This document shows, in pieces, positions 1-14,400 of a stretch of DNA of 64,000 nt. The notes under the pieces were generated by a model, which saw only the letters and a list, made by a program, of their open reading frames with translations, did not search any database and was not told the origin of the DNA. The stretch covers positions 20,074,118 through 20,138,117 of the forward strand of contig NC_083639.1 of the NCBI RefSeq assembly GCF_963576545.1, given 5' to 3'. The position numbers and the translations under genes were made by a program. Within the stretch, counting starts at the first letter, position 1, and each line of letters starts with the position of its first letter. This DNA is from Limanda limanda (lineage: Eukaryota; Chordata; Actinopteri; Pleuronectiformes; Pleuronectidae).

Positions 1-2439
1 CTCAAAAAAAGAAAAAAAACACGCCATTTCAATATGTCAATGGCACAAAGAGATCAAGTTTGTTAGGCCGCTCACGCCAGACGTACTCAATCAACTGTCC
101 TCTCATGAGCCACGGCGGGATGTGCTGACTTCCCCATGTTGTTCCCTCCTCACTCAAATGCTCAAGACCTTGAGTGTTTATCTCGATCGGCTTTGGCAGT
201 CATGCAAATATTTGCGCTGGATCTTTTCAATCCCTTGAAGAAGGTGTTTGGGTGGGGCTGCGACAAATCCCCCCCACTCTTGTTTTCAGGCGCTCTGATG
301 CTGCAGTGTTTTCTCAATTGCACAGCGGATACATGTTGCTTTGTCGTTTGTTTTGGTGCAAACTGTAGTGTATAAAAACGAGAGGGTATAATGCTTTAGT
401 TTTATGTTGTTGATGACAGTCACAAGTTCAGCATGACTTAGGTATCCATGGCAATTCCTTTGAGTAAGCACAATCTTAAAGGTCACACACCCAGAATAAA
501 TGAATTCTAAAAATGCTAAAATTTTATTTTTTCTGTTATTATAATGTGTGACTTTTTTCTCCCTGGGTTATGCATCATATTTTTCAAATAAGGTGTTTAG
601 AATGGGGGAAATGATGAACCCTGCTGTGGGCTGGATTCCTGGGGAGGTAGAATCGAGTCCTTTATGTTTATTATAATTGCTGAGAGGAGACAGACTCTTA
701 GAACAAAATGTGCCTGGCAAACTGCTGCCCAGTCAAAATGCCATTGGGGCTCATGCTGTGTGGCTAAGTGCATAACACCAATGTACAATCTGTTTGAAAT
801 TTGTTTTATGTATTGATTTTATTTATTGAACATCCCAAATATGCAAACTAATTGAAAAGAATTGCTTACTTTATAGTATAATGATATTTATCAAAACAAA
901 TTTCCGATTCATTAATAACTCATGAATAGCTCATGGCCAGCTGTTCGCTCTTTCACTAGTTACATTTCATATGAGGCATTTCTGGTTCTGAGTTTGGACC
1001 CACAACCCATGTGGGCCACGTCAGGCCAGGTTAGTATAAAAATGTTGTTATGATATTCTGCTTTGGGTTGTGTTCGGTCATGTTGGCAGGACTATCATCT
1101 TTTACCCTGCTCGTGCCTGTAAGCAGACAAAGTGTTTGGATTTGGACACAAGACACAATGCCTGTCGGGTTCTGGTCGGGCTCAGTTAGTGTTCTCTCAG
1201 CCTTGGTTGCTGTCAGACAGAACCTTTGTCCCGGGTCGCACTATAGTCAGCATCACACAGAAAACTACCAGATAATATTCTCAGATCTTCATATTTTTAC
1301 TTCGGCCCCAAATGGCCGTACGGAAACTGAAACATGGCTTTTGTGTGTTCTGCACCTGTGGCTGCAGAAGGACTCTTCTTCTTAATAATTCTTGAATCAA
1401 AAAGAATGTATTATTCAATGAGAAAATCTACATTCCCTATTCGAATAAGGCGGAAACTACTGCTGTTACGAATCCACTGAAACTGGGAACTGTTTGAAAC
1501 GCTGCACCGGTGTTAGCCGTAGCAGTCACTGTGCACTTGGGAGTGTAACTGTTTGAGTGACATCTTTGAACAAGCTGAGTACAGGAGGCTTGTTGCCAAG
1601 GTAACAACTGTTCAAAGTTTTTTCACCTCCTTTTCTTACCCCAGATTAGCGGTTTCAAAACAACTACAGTCGTGCAGCCCCACAGCACATGGAGGAGAAA
1701 CGTAGAGGAAGAGTAGTGTAAAACTGTTGAAATGCAGACATCGTAAGTTTATACAGTTTGCTCCTGATTTAAAATTAGAATAGAACTACAGCTATATCTT
1801 GTGATTGGTGTGTGATTCTTCTACAATTCTGATTACATGAAAAAGAGAGAGAGGAAGGTTGAAATGATCAATTTGAAGTGAAGAAGTCAGAGTCACATAT
1901 TTGATCGCCTTTTTCATTAAGCATGAGGTAGGTCCTGATGCATAAACATCTACTTATTTTCTGTCTTTCTTTGTGCTCATTGCTGCCAAGAGACCTTACA
2001 GCAACTTTCATCTCAGTGTCCTGCTTGGCCTCTGTTCAGAAATACCTTTTATTGGTTGGGTTGGTTGTGAAATGATAAGACAGAAAGGATTATCTTGTAG
2101 GAGAACACCTCATTCTTCAGTGGTTTTTAGACTCAAATTCAACTGACATGGCAGATAGCATCACTTCTTCTCAGTGTTGTATTTCTTTCTCTAGCTGATA
2201 AATTTACTCTTATAAATCTTGGTGTCGTTTTGATCGAGCGATGGATTTCAAGCAACACATCAGATACTTAACCAGTTCTTATCTGTCCCAAAAAAACTGA
2301 AAAAGTTTCATTACAACCTGAACTGAAGATGATAATTTATACTTTAGTGTATGATCCAGACTCCACCACTCAACTTCCTCTTCACCTGCCTCACCAGGTC
2401 GTCTCTGGAGCATCTAAAATGGTCTAGAACACTTTCGCA

Positions 2440-2660
2440 AGGATCCTGCAAGATGACCCACATCCTATAACCTTTACATTGGATTCCAATTATATTGAGG
2501 AGTCCTTTTTAAAGTCCATTCCAACCTATAGAGCACTCCGTGGTCAGCCACATGTGCACAGCTCTGACCTGCTGCTACTGGCGCCAGCAGGTCACTATAG
2601 GTCCCTGACCAGGGCTTAGTAGTTATCCCTCCAATTTAATACAAAACAAAATGTGAGTTG
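2440..2660 (+). mobile_element. degenerate LINE (L2/Rex-like) reverse-transcriptase end
   Basis: The stretch around 2475-2585 (cattggattccaattatatt, then tttaaagtccatt, cctatagagcactccgtgg and tctgacctgctgct) resembles the 3' part of fish L2/CR1/Rex1 ORF2. There the protein reads HWLPV...FK-L-YKALHG...SDLL. Frame breaks are present. The family assignment is tentative. Confidence 0.35.
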
Positions 2661-4945
2661 AAGCCGCGGCTCCGACACCATGGAGCACTCCTCCTATGGA
2701 CGTAAGATCTGCCGTCTCTGAGGACATCTTTAAAAAGTTATACGTTCAAACTGGAAAATGTCTAGTCCTCTACTGTGTGGTTTTCCAACTTCGTGTTCAT
2801 GTTTTATTGTGTGGTTCTTTCATTGTTGGATTTTAACAATTGCGTTTTAATGAAGCATCATCAAGTCGCGTGAATGAGATTAATAACTCGTGGCCACATT
2901 TTAGTGTTACGGTGGCCACAATATAAAATTCTGTTCCTTACTGAGAACACAAAGAAGCCTTGGATGAGAGGTGAAGTGTTTCACTTGATCACACAATGGA
3001 GCCTCTATTAAGAGCTTTAGTATTACACTGCATGCACTGACTCTGAACAAGTCAATAATATTTCTTCCACCAATATCACCTGTCATATGAAATCAAATAC
3101 ATTTTTTTACTCAAGAGTTTACGCCACCATCTTCTGACCAGATGTCAGGATTGTCTTTTGGTGTCACTGGTTATTATTATCACAAAAATGATTATTCTAA
3201 AAGTAACTTGTTGAAACCAATTTTACTTATAAGGTGTCATTTATTAGTTTGTTTGGACCCATGAGGCTGCAATACAACTAAAGGTTTGGGAGATTTTTTA
3301 CTTGTAAGACTTTTTATGTTTCCTTCGATACTTAACAGTAATTCTCACTAGTACCTTTTCTATCTATTCTTGTCGCCTGTCAGTGTCCAAACAATGTGGA
3401 CTAGGTCTTTTGTACCTTAGGAGCCCAAGTAGGCGGATGACACGGGCCCTTATATAAGATGACCCTGACATGGTGAACTCCCTTTATCCAGAACTTGTTT
3501 TTTTGAAAAACAGAAACATTTCCGGCTCCTGTAGAAATAGCATTAGTCCAAAGAGTAGACAGTCCTTATCCTTGAAACCTTTTCTCTCATAAAAAAGTGA
3601 AACATGAAATATATTGAGTATAGGTCTAAAACGAGTATAAATCAGTGGTTTTATCAGTCTCCTACGTCCTGGCCCTTGAACGTGGTCAGAGTTCATTTTT
3701 CTTAGAGTTATAGATTCGTTTTTTTCCTTTACACCGTGTTTTCAATTGTTGTGGGGTTTTTTTTTTCAGTCTCTCTGTTTCATCTGTGACACTGGGGATT
3801 CTTGGCTGGTTGAGTGATGAATTTTTCCTTGGCCTGTTCCTGTAGTAAAGATGACATCCGTTGATTTCCACTCATCAGGAATTAATTTCCTCCAAAAAAA
3901 AAGCAAGTCGCAGGATCTTTCAGAAACTGCTGCTGCTCAGTTGGCTAACTCAACACTTTTAGGGCTGAGCAATTCAGGACGTCACAATATAAACAAACTT
4001 TAAATTGTAAATAAACGAAAAATTGTATACGCTACATAGAATGCGTAATGCTCTTCTATGTGGGTATGAACCACATTGTTAAAGTGGTATTCTATCCAGT
4101 GGGAAAAATGTTTGGAATAAGTGAAAGATATCTGCAACTTAATATCCAGAGAAGGTTCATGTTGAATATGTGATTTCAAGATTAACATAGAATAGATTGT
4201 GTCTTCGTCTTCTTATAGCATTTGTAAATGTACCTGAAACACAAATAAAGCAGAGACCAGACTTAAAGACTTGTTTTCCGATCCAATCCTACCTAAAAGT
4301 TGATGAAATAACAATAGCCGTCATTCTTTCAGCTGCAACACTCATTGCCGAATGATTTCACGTTTTACTATGTCAAAATGACACTTACCCATGTCATAAA
4401 GAAAACACTATCAAACCTCAAAATGGTCACATCCGTGCAGCTTGACACACTAATTGGCCAATGGTTTCCAAATGGGCACAATTTACTTTGAGAAATCAAA
4501 AGCCGGTGCGGAATTGGCTCGATCGTCAGCCCCTGCCTCCTTCCGTATTTCTTATTTCATCGCTCGTCATGAATTGAGCTCTTTAATTCTGCTTTTTACT
4601 TTTGCCAAACTATTGACACAGACGTTGATGTAGCGAGCGTGCCGTATGAATCAGTCAGCGTGAGAAATTACCATCGCGGGATGTGGCCCTGACTCAGTTG
4701 CCTGGAGCACTTTTCAAATAATCTGCTAGGTGTGTTTACAGCCTTAAGTGGTGTCTGTTAATATCGGAGCTGTAGGTGTGAGCTTAACACGACAGATGTT
4801 TGAGTGGCTCACAACGCGACGCACGAGGCTTGCTGCATGTGTCGTGTATGTTGATTAGTCCATTAGTCTATGGAGATGGAGCCGCCGCTGGATTGGCCAG
4901 ATTCTGTGTGTAATCACCACCCACTGGTACAACTGTCCCTCTTGC

Positions 4946-4950
<5 letters not shown>

Positions 4951-5024
<74 letters not shown>
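4951..5024. repeat. (AT)n microsatellite, about 37 units
   Basis: A pure AT dinucleotide run of about 74 bp. The open frames across it on both strands are artefacts of the repeat (alternating Ile and Tyr). The length is likely polymorphic and may be misread by sequencing. Confidence 0.95.
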
Positions 5025-5028
<4 letters not shown>

Positions 5029-8000
5029 CTCCTATGCTGGCAGAGCAAATAAGCATGGATGTCACGTAAATGAAGAGATGTCTCGCAGAGTGATCTCCAT
5101 TTATAGGCCCATCTGCTCTGCCAGACACACTCCAGAAAGAACCAGTGTCAGGAGAGCGCCAAAAACTGCAGAGGAGGCACAGCAGCCAACTTTGCATTAA
5201 TTTACTTATCGCATATCTCCCTATCTTTCCACGACGCCTTTGTTCTGTTTCAAGGGGATTTTAATAAGAGTCTCGTCAAATGTCTCTGGGCTTAATTTTG
5301 TGAAGACTTGGAATTAATAAGCTCTGTATGGAAACAGGTGTATTAATAAAGGTGCTGATTAAACGATCTGAGCGAGCGAATGGCCCTGTGTTGCTATTTC
5401 AGTCGCCTCATTCTTTGGCTGCATGCTGTTATACTTATTAAAAACATTGTTTATCACGTGTAAATGTCACTTCACACTTTCCCATCAGATCTCCGCTTAC
5501 CTCATTTGCCTCTAATTGAACATCTGCTTGTGAAGTGGAGCCCTGACTCTTTGTGGAGGTTAGCCGTGCCAGGCCTGGATACTGAGAGCTAATGTGCCCA
5601 GAAGGGCTTATTTCATTACTTTGCCTTGAGGAAAGGTTTATGACCTGACAAGGCTGCCGTGGACAGCTGACTGGCGCTTTTCATTTTGTCTTTTGCCTGC
5701 ACCTCTCCACCCAGGCTTTTGCTTAAAGAAAAGCCACATGAAAGAGTCCCCCCCCCCTCGCCAGGAATGAGAGCAAACTGAGGATTAAGGCTTTGCTGAT
5801 CCTGACAGCGGCAGACAACACACTGTTCAGAGGTGCCTATGAGCACACACATGCGCATCGCAGATTAAACATTGTGTTTATAAAAACATGTCTGCTGCTC
5901 ATTGGGGGGGGGATAAATCTCATTGGTTGGGTCAAACCTCAGAGGGCAGGGACCAAGTCCTAACTTTATTTTGGAGGGAGGTCTAGATAACAGCTTGTTT
6001 AGAAATCAAAGTAATACAGTGTTTTAATGAGGAAAAATGATATTTGTATTATTCATCCATGACTATGGCATTCAGAATTGCCTACTTATGCCAAGAAGGA
6101 CTCATATGAACATCCCAGAGCAGCTACAACTAACTGGCTTACTCAGATGACCTAAAATGATTTGATTATATCCTAGCAATATTCAAAAGATTCATAACAG
6201 TAGCTTTTTCTCCCTCCTTGTCCTTTTTTATGATGTATCCAAGCCTTGGCTTATTGTGCCCAGAATGTCACTTCCCTTCAGATGAATATGAATCACGAGT
6301 TTGATATTTGTTGCTCTAAGCAGGGGATGGGGCGCTGCACCGTGTTTCTGACGTGATGTGATCATCAGATACATTTAGATTAGATGAACAACAAGCCCAT
6401 GATTCACATTGCTTTCTGTGGAGTTTCAGGGATGCATTATAGGAATGTGCCTGTATTGGGCAATAGGTGATTGGCATTTATTTCACCTTCCAAAATTACA
6501 TTTTATGTTTTATTTTATGCAATAAATGCTGGTAGATTTTTTAAATATGGATTAGTTCAACAATTTGTGAAAGATGTTTTAGAATTTCAAGATGTTATGA
6601 GTCACAATGTTCAGACATGGCAATAACATCCATCTAACATGATGTGATCAAATGTGGATCGTTCTTAATATAGTTGTGAGTCCAGCAAAACAAAGATACA
6701 ACACAACGCATTTGAGGTATCTCGACACTCACACCAGATTTGGATGTGGTCTGGGACAGCTGGTCACGTTTCTTCTTGCTTTACCAAACGTATTACCAAG
6801 CTAAACGTTTTCTTTACTTTAGGACAGATTATCTATCTGATATTACAGTTTTCCTCGTCATACTTATAATACTGAGACCAACTAGCTCTACACTACAGTA
6901 CAAGAACAGTGCTAATTTATTTCCATGTCTATTACTTGAATTCTTAATCTACATCCATACAATTTTGGAAGGTCTTTTCCAAATATAATGATATCTATCC
7001 ACATGAGAATTTTTGCTCCTCGACAGATTTGAATCCCGGTCCCCTCTAACACATACACATACACTGGGTATGCACATGGCGTTTTACACTTTACAGAAAG
7101 AAAGAGCAATGGCAAAAGTAAGACCAGGGATTGTATTAACTTGATTATCCATGATGCATTCTACACTGGTAGCCGAGGCTAATGCCAGTTGTTTTCTTCC
7201 GTAAGAAAGTCATGTGATCGGACAGTAACGAATCAGCAATGGCTAATTCACCTGTAACTCATTTGTTTCATTCTCAGTTTTGTGGCACAATATGATACAT
7301 GGTTATTGTGTATATTTGGCTCGTTTTTTGAAGTAACTTTGAATCGTTGCTAATTCAACCAGAGCCAATACTTTAATCAAAGTGTTGATGCTTTGATTGC
7401 TAACATAGTTTAATTAGCTTTACTGTACATAAACTGATTAGTGATCAGTTGATTATTAGGCTGGACATCTGGTTTTGAAATACAATATAGTAACTTTATT
7501 TTCTCAAATGGCCTAAAGGGTGTGATTGCATTCTTTGGATTTTTTTATCCACCAGTGATCAATAGGTTTAAAAAGTTGAAAAATGTAATTCGATTAAATT
7601 CTATATTTTGTATTTTACCATGTGTCTGATGCCTGTTTCCTCCTGGTCCTATAGTGCCCCATGTTCAAGGACCGAGTGCTGATGGACTGACTTTACAGTA
7701 CATTGACCTTTGCTTGACAGGTCACGATCAGAGGCATTCATTGATTTTGTTGTTGCATTTAGAGACCATCAAAATGATTAGCAGATCAATTCACCTTCCA
7801 GCTATTTTGGCTGTACCCCTCCCATCGCATCACTCACAGACAGCTATATCCTTCAATCCATTAAGACTTCACATCACGTGCTGCTATAAATTTTCCATCA
7901 GTCAGACTCTACGTTTGCTTAATTATCCGTTTTCCCTTCTCAGGAGCAGGAGGAGGGGAGCGGGTTGTAAAACCCGTTTCTGAAAGAATCTAGTGCTGAC

Positions 8001-8543
8001 TGACTCAACTCAAATAAATCTCAGACAAGAGATAAAGTAAATTCTGAGATGTTTGCTGAGATTAGGTCAGAACCCTCTTTACTCGTCCGCATCCCATGTA
8101 CTGCATTCCAGGATTATTTTTATCTCTAAGACTGTAGCAGATATCATTTTTCAAAGTGAGAATCTGCCAGCGCAGCATGAGTAATCCATCTTGGTTCCTC
8201 TGACAATTTCCTGTGGAACATGTGTGTGCTCTTTATTCCTGAAGGGATACCTCAGCACAGGGGAAGAGATGAATATCTCTGGAAGGGGGATAAACCAGGG
8301 GAGCAATTTGTGATTAAAGGAATCCTTCTGGAAGTACATACACAAGCCCCTGTGTGGTCCAGGCCGATAAATTCCCTCTCAGCGCAATGCAATTACCAAC
8401 ACAATCACATCATGTTCCACAGACGGGAGTTAAGATGTTCTCAATCAGCCTGCTTCATTAAGACACCTTCCTATAAAAAATGCACATTTACATAACATTA
8501 ATTCTGAGAGGGTTCATTTGCACCAAGGTCCTTAGACAGCAGA

Positions 8544-8620
8544 CTGTGTGTGTGTATCAGTGTGCATGCATGCGTGTGTGGGTGTGTGTGTCTGTGTGTG
8601 TGGGAGAGAGTGTGAGGGAG
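8544..8620. repeat. interrupted (TG)n and purine-rich low-complexity DNA
   Basis: TG repeats broken by atcag, catgcatgcg and tc, running into gggagagagtgtgagggaggg. It gives rise to two meaningless small open frames. Confidence 0.85.
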
Positions 8621-10024
8621 GGAGAGGGACAAAAACAATTTTTTATGCTTATTTTCTCATTATAGGCATAACAATATCCTCATGCCTCGGGACATTATGT
8701 CATCCTGAGCACTTTTTCACTTTATTGCTGAAGTGAGACCAGATAACAAAATGTGTTGTTCATTTAATTTCATTTATCTCAGCATTATGAATATTGAGGT
8801 TAAACCTTTCTTTTTATTTACAAAATAAATCTGGTGCCCAATTCCTGGAATGGAAAATCCAATATTCAAATGGGCTAACAAACTGTACCATGGACTGTTC
8901 ATATTATAATGCAGTAACAGAGTGTATAATGCTGGTTGCGCCTATCAAAAAATAATAATAATATTACAAAAAAAAGTAATACATCCTAGCTGTTAGGGCT
9001 ACCGGGAAGAACTTGTCATTTCCCTGCTTACATTATGGAAATACACACTGGAGACACACTGAAGCAGTCGCGGTAGTGTGCATTTCATAGAGTAAGAGAT
9101 TAATACGTGCGTCGCGGCCCAGCACCCCTGGCCCCCGGCCGTGTTTTTATAAAACAACCATATTGCCGAGGAGGCTTTAGTGCTGGCTGGTGCCTTGGAG
9201 ACAAGTGTCAATACACAAGGAACCAAAAGGAGAGTCATTTCAAGTATCGTCTGCAACTTACTCCACTGGTAGTGGAGCATAATAGACGGAAACGGCACAT
9301 GATCCTGATCCGTGCTGCAGAGGTGGCCTTTGTTGATCCTGGGAGAATGAGCGCATATATTCTGTCAATCATTCCTAATCATTTGTGCTGTCTTAAAGCA
9401 AGAGTTCAAGATTCGTCTCAAAAGGCACTTGTTATGTTGTTGTTGAGCTTTGATTGATGCCGCCCGAAGATTCCTGTCAGACGGGCATTTTCTACATGGT
9501 TGATGGTAATTGTCTACAAGGTGCGGTACTTTCTCACCACTCAAAGACTGGTGGAGTAAACTGTAAGTGAGCTCCCTAATAACTTCTCACACTGAGGGAG
9601 TGATGTGTATTTCTTATTTTGGCTGCTAGGAATCGCCTGTGTGATCACACTGAACAAACAAACAAATGTGAAGCACAGCCCATCTTTTCATTTTCTTTCT
9701 TTCTTTTCTCTGCAAACTTTTAACCTAACCCACCCTACACATTGGGTGCTCACTCTGCATTAAGACATCAGCAGTCTGATTTAAAGAGAATCATCTTGTC
9801 TTATACAGTTTTATGAAACTGCAGTCATTTATTTAGTTCCACTTTTGGACGTGTGCATCTAGTTCCTGAAGATTCCTGTCTACATAGTTTTTGTAAATTA
9901 ATTGTTATAGTTACCAGGTATGGACTAACTGTAATATTAATACATATAATATAATACAAAGTGTCTTGACACAGCTTGTTACCAGACATGACAGCAGGGC
10001 TGGCATTGTTTTTACCTTGTCATA

Positions 10025-10026
10025 GT

Positions 10027-10067
<41 letters not shown>

Positions 10068-10270
10068 TTTCTGTGTATTTGTGTGTTTGTGTGTGTGTGT
10101 GTGTGTGTGCAGATATCTTTGTGAGGACCAGCCTACCACCTAAGGAGTGCGGACATTTTGGGAAAGTGAGGACCTTTTGGCTGGTCCTTACTTTGTGACC
10201 CTCCTTTAATGGACTGTTTGGGGGTTGGAATTAAGTTAAGGTTAGGTTTAGGGTTAAAGTTAGGCATTTA
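10025..10270 (+). repeat. (TG)n array with adjoining GGACC/GGTTAGGGTT dispersed repeat
   Basis: TG runs at 10,025-10,109 are followed by tatctttgtgaggaccag, gtgaggaccttttggctgg and ggttaggtttagggttaaag. The same combination, reversed, is seen at about 51,040-51,400 (ctaaatctaaacc, aaaatgtcctcactttcact, agtcctcacaaatata). The pair supports a real interspersed family bounded by a CA/TG tract; I do not know its name. Confidence 0.6.
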
Positions 10271-10899
10271 GTTTGGATGGATGCACAGCAGACATGTAGT
10301 TAAGCGGCTTTAATCACCTTTGGTACATGCTAAGTCTACAGCCAGAGCTAGCACCTCTACAGTTGTGCTGAGAACCTATGGTGGTTTTAGCTAGTTTCTA
10401 ATATCAACATGCTAATATTGACATTGACAACAGTCTTTTTCAGGGTGTCGTAATTGGTGGACCAATTGACTACAAAATAAACATTAAAAGGAATCATCTG
10501 AATACAGCTAAGCTAATGTAGCTGAATGTTGATACAGTTTTAATGAACGGTTTGAGTTAGTTTTCTCTGTAACAGCGTTCAAATCTCAAATCAGCTAATC
10601 ATAACCGATCATAAGACCATGCAGTATAGCTCTGATCATTTGCTGCAGCTAATGATCCATGTGACAAGGTGAGAGTTAATGGTACAGGTCTGCGTACAGC
10701 AAAAATCAATATCAATTACACCTTTATTGGAGAATTGTCAAAAAGTAAATGCCCAGGTGTCCGTATTTCACCAGCGTCAACCAATCAATTTGTTTTTCCG
10801 AAAAGAACAACAACAAAAGACCGTATGCTTTGTTGTCTCTAATTGCCCGTTACCCTTCGCCATTGACACCTACACAAGGAAAATTGCAGGTGCATTTGT

Positions 10900-11430
10900 T
10901 TAGTCATAACGCCGCATAACGGCATCCGAGAAGTTCCCACTGCAGTTGCATTGCGCTCGGCAGCTTTTAGCGTCACGGCTCCACGCCGCACAGCTGGGCT
11001 TGATTTATGCCGCTGACAAGGCCGTTTCTCTCCAGCGCAGCGCACGGTGGGGAACCTCAGGAGGGACAGCCTTTCGATTTATCTCAGGCAGCCCCTCCTC
11101 CCACCCCCTGCAGCACTTCAGGGTTTTTAAAAGCAGTCGAGAGCATAGATCTACACCTGAAGTCGAGTCCCGCCCCCCTTGTCCTGAATCAGAGGATGTG
11201 GTGACCTCGCCTCTTTCTCCGCCAGCTCGCCACATTACAGCCCCTTCGCCTCCAGCGCTGTTAGCAGCAACACTGTCGTTTTGATACAATTATGATTAGA
11301 AACATCACCTGCAGGTAGGTCGATGATGGTCAGCGCGGATCGGAAATAGTAACACGCACGTACACACACAGCTCACCTTATCTGTGAGCTCACAGCGGCG
11401 GGCAAACACAATATCAAACACATCCCCAGC
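10900..11430. promoter_or_regulatory. CpG-richer patch inside the cntn3 intron
   Basis: This stretch has far more CG dinucleotides than its surroundings (for example gcataacgccgcataacgg and cagcgcagcgcacgg). It could be a small CpG island or an alternative promoter, but no exon or TATA element can be shown. The call is a guess from base composition alone. Confidence 0.2.
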
Positions 11431-12359
11431 AGTACTTTTTTTCACACTTGCCTCTCCCAATAAGTGAACTGGTCTTTGGGAGTGGGTTGTCTGCTGCAGT
11501 GGTGAGTTGAGCTGTCTGTGCACCGAGGCAATAATCTTTGTGTATAGAAAGCTTTAGCTGAGACTAATTATTTGGCGGAATCACCATAAGCTTGGCACGA
11601 TCTCTCTTCCTGTGGTCGCATGGCTGAGTAATTCCACTGATAGAATCTTAACCCCTGTTTTTCACAAGCCGTTTTATTTACCCTATTAATTAAGTAGAGA
11701 CGCATACACGCTGCCACCCCTGCAGTCATGCTACCAATCAGCCAGCTGACAGTCGCTGAGTATTCACGATCGGCCCTGTTTAGAACCCTCAAATCAGAAC
11801 CTGATCTATGATTACGCATATTGTTTGCATGTTGAATTTGTATGAGTGCCCCCCCCCCCGATTCTTTGACGGCATCAGTCGGTTCGTGTGTACGTGTAGA
11901 AAGAGAGCTAACATTTCACTATTTGAGCATGAGGCTCCCGCTGCTGCCATTAGAAAGTCGCTCCACAGCCCGGGCCCACACTTAGTTCAAAGCCGCTGCT
12001 CTCAACGCACAATTTTCTTGCCTTTTTTTTCCCGTGACTCATTATTTGGATTGTGACAGTTTCCTCTCCCAATGTTGAATTTATCAAACAGATCAAAGAC
12101 AAAATATGTCTGAATGAAACATCAAAAGCGGGCTTTCAAGTGGCTTTTTGATTGTGAGGAAGCTTACAAAAAGGCAATGTCTGCATCTGTTAACAGTGTC
12201 TCAAAGAGAATGTAAGGAAATAACAAAAAACAGGCTTCTACTTTGGACTAGGCTCTTTCCTGCGATTTCCACTTCACAGTGCCCGTGATAGCTGCTCCGT
12301 GACAGATGTTATTTGTCTCTTTCATCTTGTCACAGAGCGAGAGGATCAACATTGCGCAG

Positions 12360-12379
12360 CCCCCCCCCCCCCCCCCCCC
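12360..12379. repeat. poly-C run of 20
   Basis: Twenty consecutive C residues, with shorter C runs at 11,850-11,859 and 16,938-16,949. Such runs are prone to length errors. Confidence 0.9.
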
Positions 12380-13224
12380 ATCCTCAGAGGCTTGATCTCA
12401 CCCAAAATACACACCTGTGTTTTTTAGGATTACACGAGTGCATTTGGCCATCTCGCTGTGTTCAAAATAATTGCCCCCCTTTTAGGGGAATTATTGCCAT
12501 GTCCATTAAAGCCGTGTGAGGCACGGATGAAAGGAGTGGCACTTGTGTTCAGCTCACCTGTGAATATTTGATACCTGCCCCTCTGCCGGCTTCCCGGGAT
12601 GGAGGTGGGAAATGTCTCCTCACATAATGGGCACACCGCGCAGACATGTTGTCTGGGCTGTGGCGGGGAAGACAGGAGCAAAACTGAAATTTGTTAATAG
12701 TACGCCTCCATCTCTTATTCACCACTGCCATGCCTCAGTTGACTTCTGCTGTGTTCGACCTCAGCTGCGCTTCCATTAGCTTCAGACTAAAATGATGAAA
12801 ACTCGCCCTGACGCCCGGTCTTCCTGTGGTGTAGGTGAAATGGAAGTGTCTCCGCAGTCTTTACATGAAGGTTCAAAGAAGGGAGACAGTGCAGTGAACT
12901 GCAGAGAACTGTCTTGGCTCCACAGGAGGGCTGCAGAGGATTTAACTCTCTCTAAGAGCTATTGTGCTCATGTGCAACACCACTTGTTCGCTCTGTGCAG
13001 AGCTTCCTCCTTCAAGATGCATGGCCCGCGAGTCACATGACAGCTATTTTGTCCCTGGGGAAAAGGGGATTGTGGATGTACGAAACATGGTGCACAAATG
13101 CAGGTATTTAGTTATGATGAGGTATGGCTTGTGCTGTCTGACTTGAACTGGGTCAGAGCTTGTTCTTGTTGAAATAGGTCTTCCCATCTGTTTCACTTTG
13201 ATAATACCAGTTAACTACCTCCAC

Positions 13225-13510
13225 CCATGTTGACGTGTTTGTTTCTTTATTTGTCGGCAGGATGACGCAAAAAAGTACTGAACGCTTCTGCACCAAACTT
13301 GGTAGCATTGGCCAGGGAAGAATCCATCCATTTAATTTAAAGTGGCTTTTTGTCAGTCTCTCAGGAAATGATGTGCAAATATATATATATTTATGCGGTT
13401 GCCATCAATGCATTTGTACAATTTGGTGCAGATCCAGATAATGTTGACATGCACAGGACTGCTTGACCTGGGCAGAGGTTTGCCCTTGACTTATTGTCAC
13501 TCTACTAGAA
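13225..13510 (+). repeat. degenerate dispersed teleost repeat (CTCYGCCAAGG family), + copy
   Basis: The sequence tttgtcggcaggatgacgca, then ctgcaccaaacttggt, ggccagggaagaatccat, tttggtgcagatccagat and gacctgggcagaggtttgcc follows, with substitutions, a repeat that I recognise from many fish genomes. A related copy lies in the opposite orientation at 19,937-20,060. Confidence 0.5.
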
Positions 13511-14239
13511 TAAGAACTGCGTATGTGGTAAAAAAATTATAATTCAATAAATGATAAAAGCTTACAGTAATGAAAAACTATTACATTCACATTCTCCTGT
13601 AGACAATGTGATTCATCAGACAACCTCGGCTGTATACACAGATAACCAGCGATGCAATGTAATTAACTTATAGTGGTTGTTTTAATTGTGCTTACTCTGC
13701 TCAGGGTTATGGTCTGTTGTAGGACTGTGGTGCCATTAAATGGGCCATTTTCCTGAAATTTATCTGCCTCCAGGTTTTTATGTCATTAACTGCGGGCCAT
13801 CCCACACAGCGATATGCCCCTCATGTAACTGATGGTGGTTGTTGGCAACTTTGCATTCAGCACTTTTTTTTTTCTTAAATCTCAGCCTCATATAAACCGA
13901 GAAGTCTCCACTCAGCAGCACCATGTGGTTTTAAAAGCAGATTTCCTTGTACTGTCTCTGCACTTTCTTATCACTTCCACCACTTGAAAAAGGGCTTGAT
14001 GAAGACAGGGAAGCACTGGGAGAATATAACACTGTGTCAGACTGAGTCAGCCGCACTCCTCAAGTAGACCCAGTTCAATGAGGAGAGACTTGGTTTTTAC
14101 TTTACAATATTTATTTTGTAAACAGGAACACCCCCCCGGGGTCTAGACACTGGTGGTGGTTCATCAGTCAAGCGATAGTTTTGGATGGCCCATGTCCGTG
14201 AGAATTGTCCTATTGGACTTCACCAATTGTGACATCCTC

Positions 14240-14400
14240 TGCCCTTAACCCTCACAAGACTAAGGAAAAACTACAAAACCTTCTTAAAGGAAAAACGTAG
14301 AAACCTCAGGAAGAGCCGCATGCGAGGGATCCCTCTTCCAGGACGGACAGAAGTGCAATGGATGCCACGAGTACTAGGTATATTGTCGGCAGGTTGTTGC
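14240..14400 (+). repeat. degenerate dispersed teleost repeat ('aggaaaaact...gaaacctcaggaagagc')
   Basis: Contains ctcacaagactaaggaaaaa, aacgtagaaacctcaggaag, gagggatccctcttccagg and ggacagaagtgcaatggatg. This matches the 3' part of a LINE-like repeat found widely in fish. No coding capacity remains. Confidence 0.5.

Noticed and set aside
4870..5197. Open frames with long Tyr-Ile runs
   Set aside because: Produced by the AT microsatellite.
7654..7983. 109-codon + strand frame
   Set aside because: No domain, no codon bias and no splice context for contactin; a chance frame in the intron.
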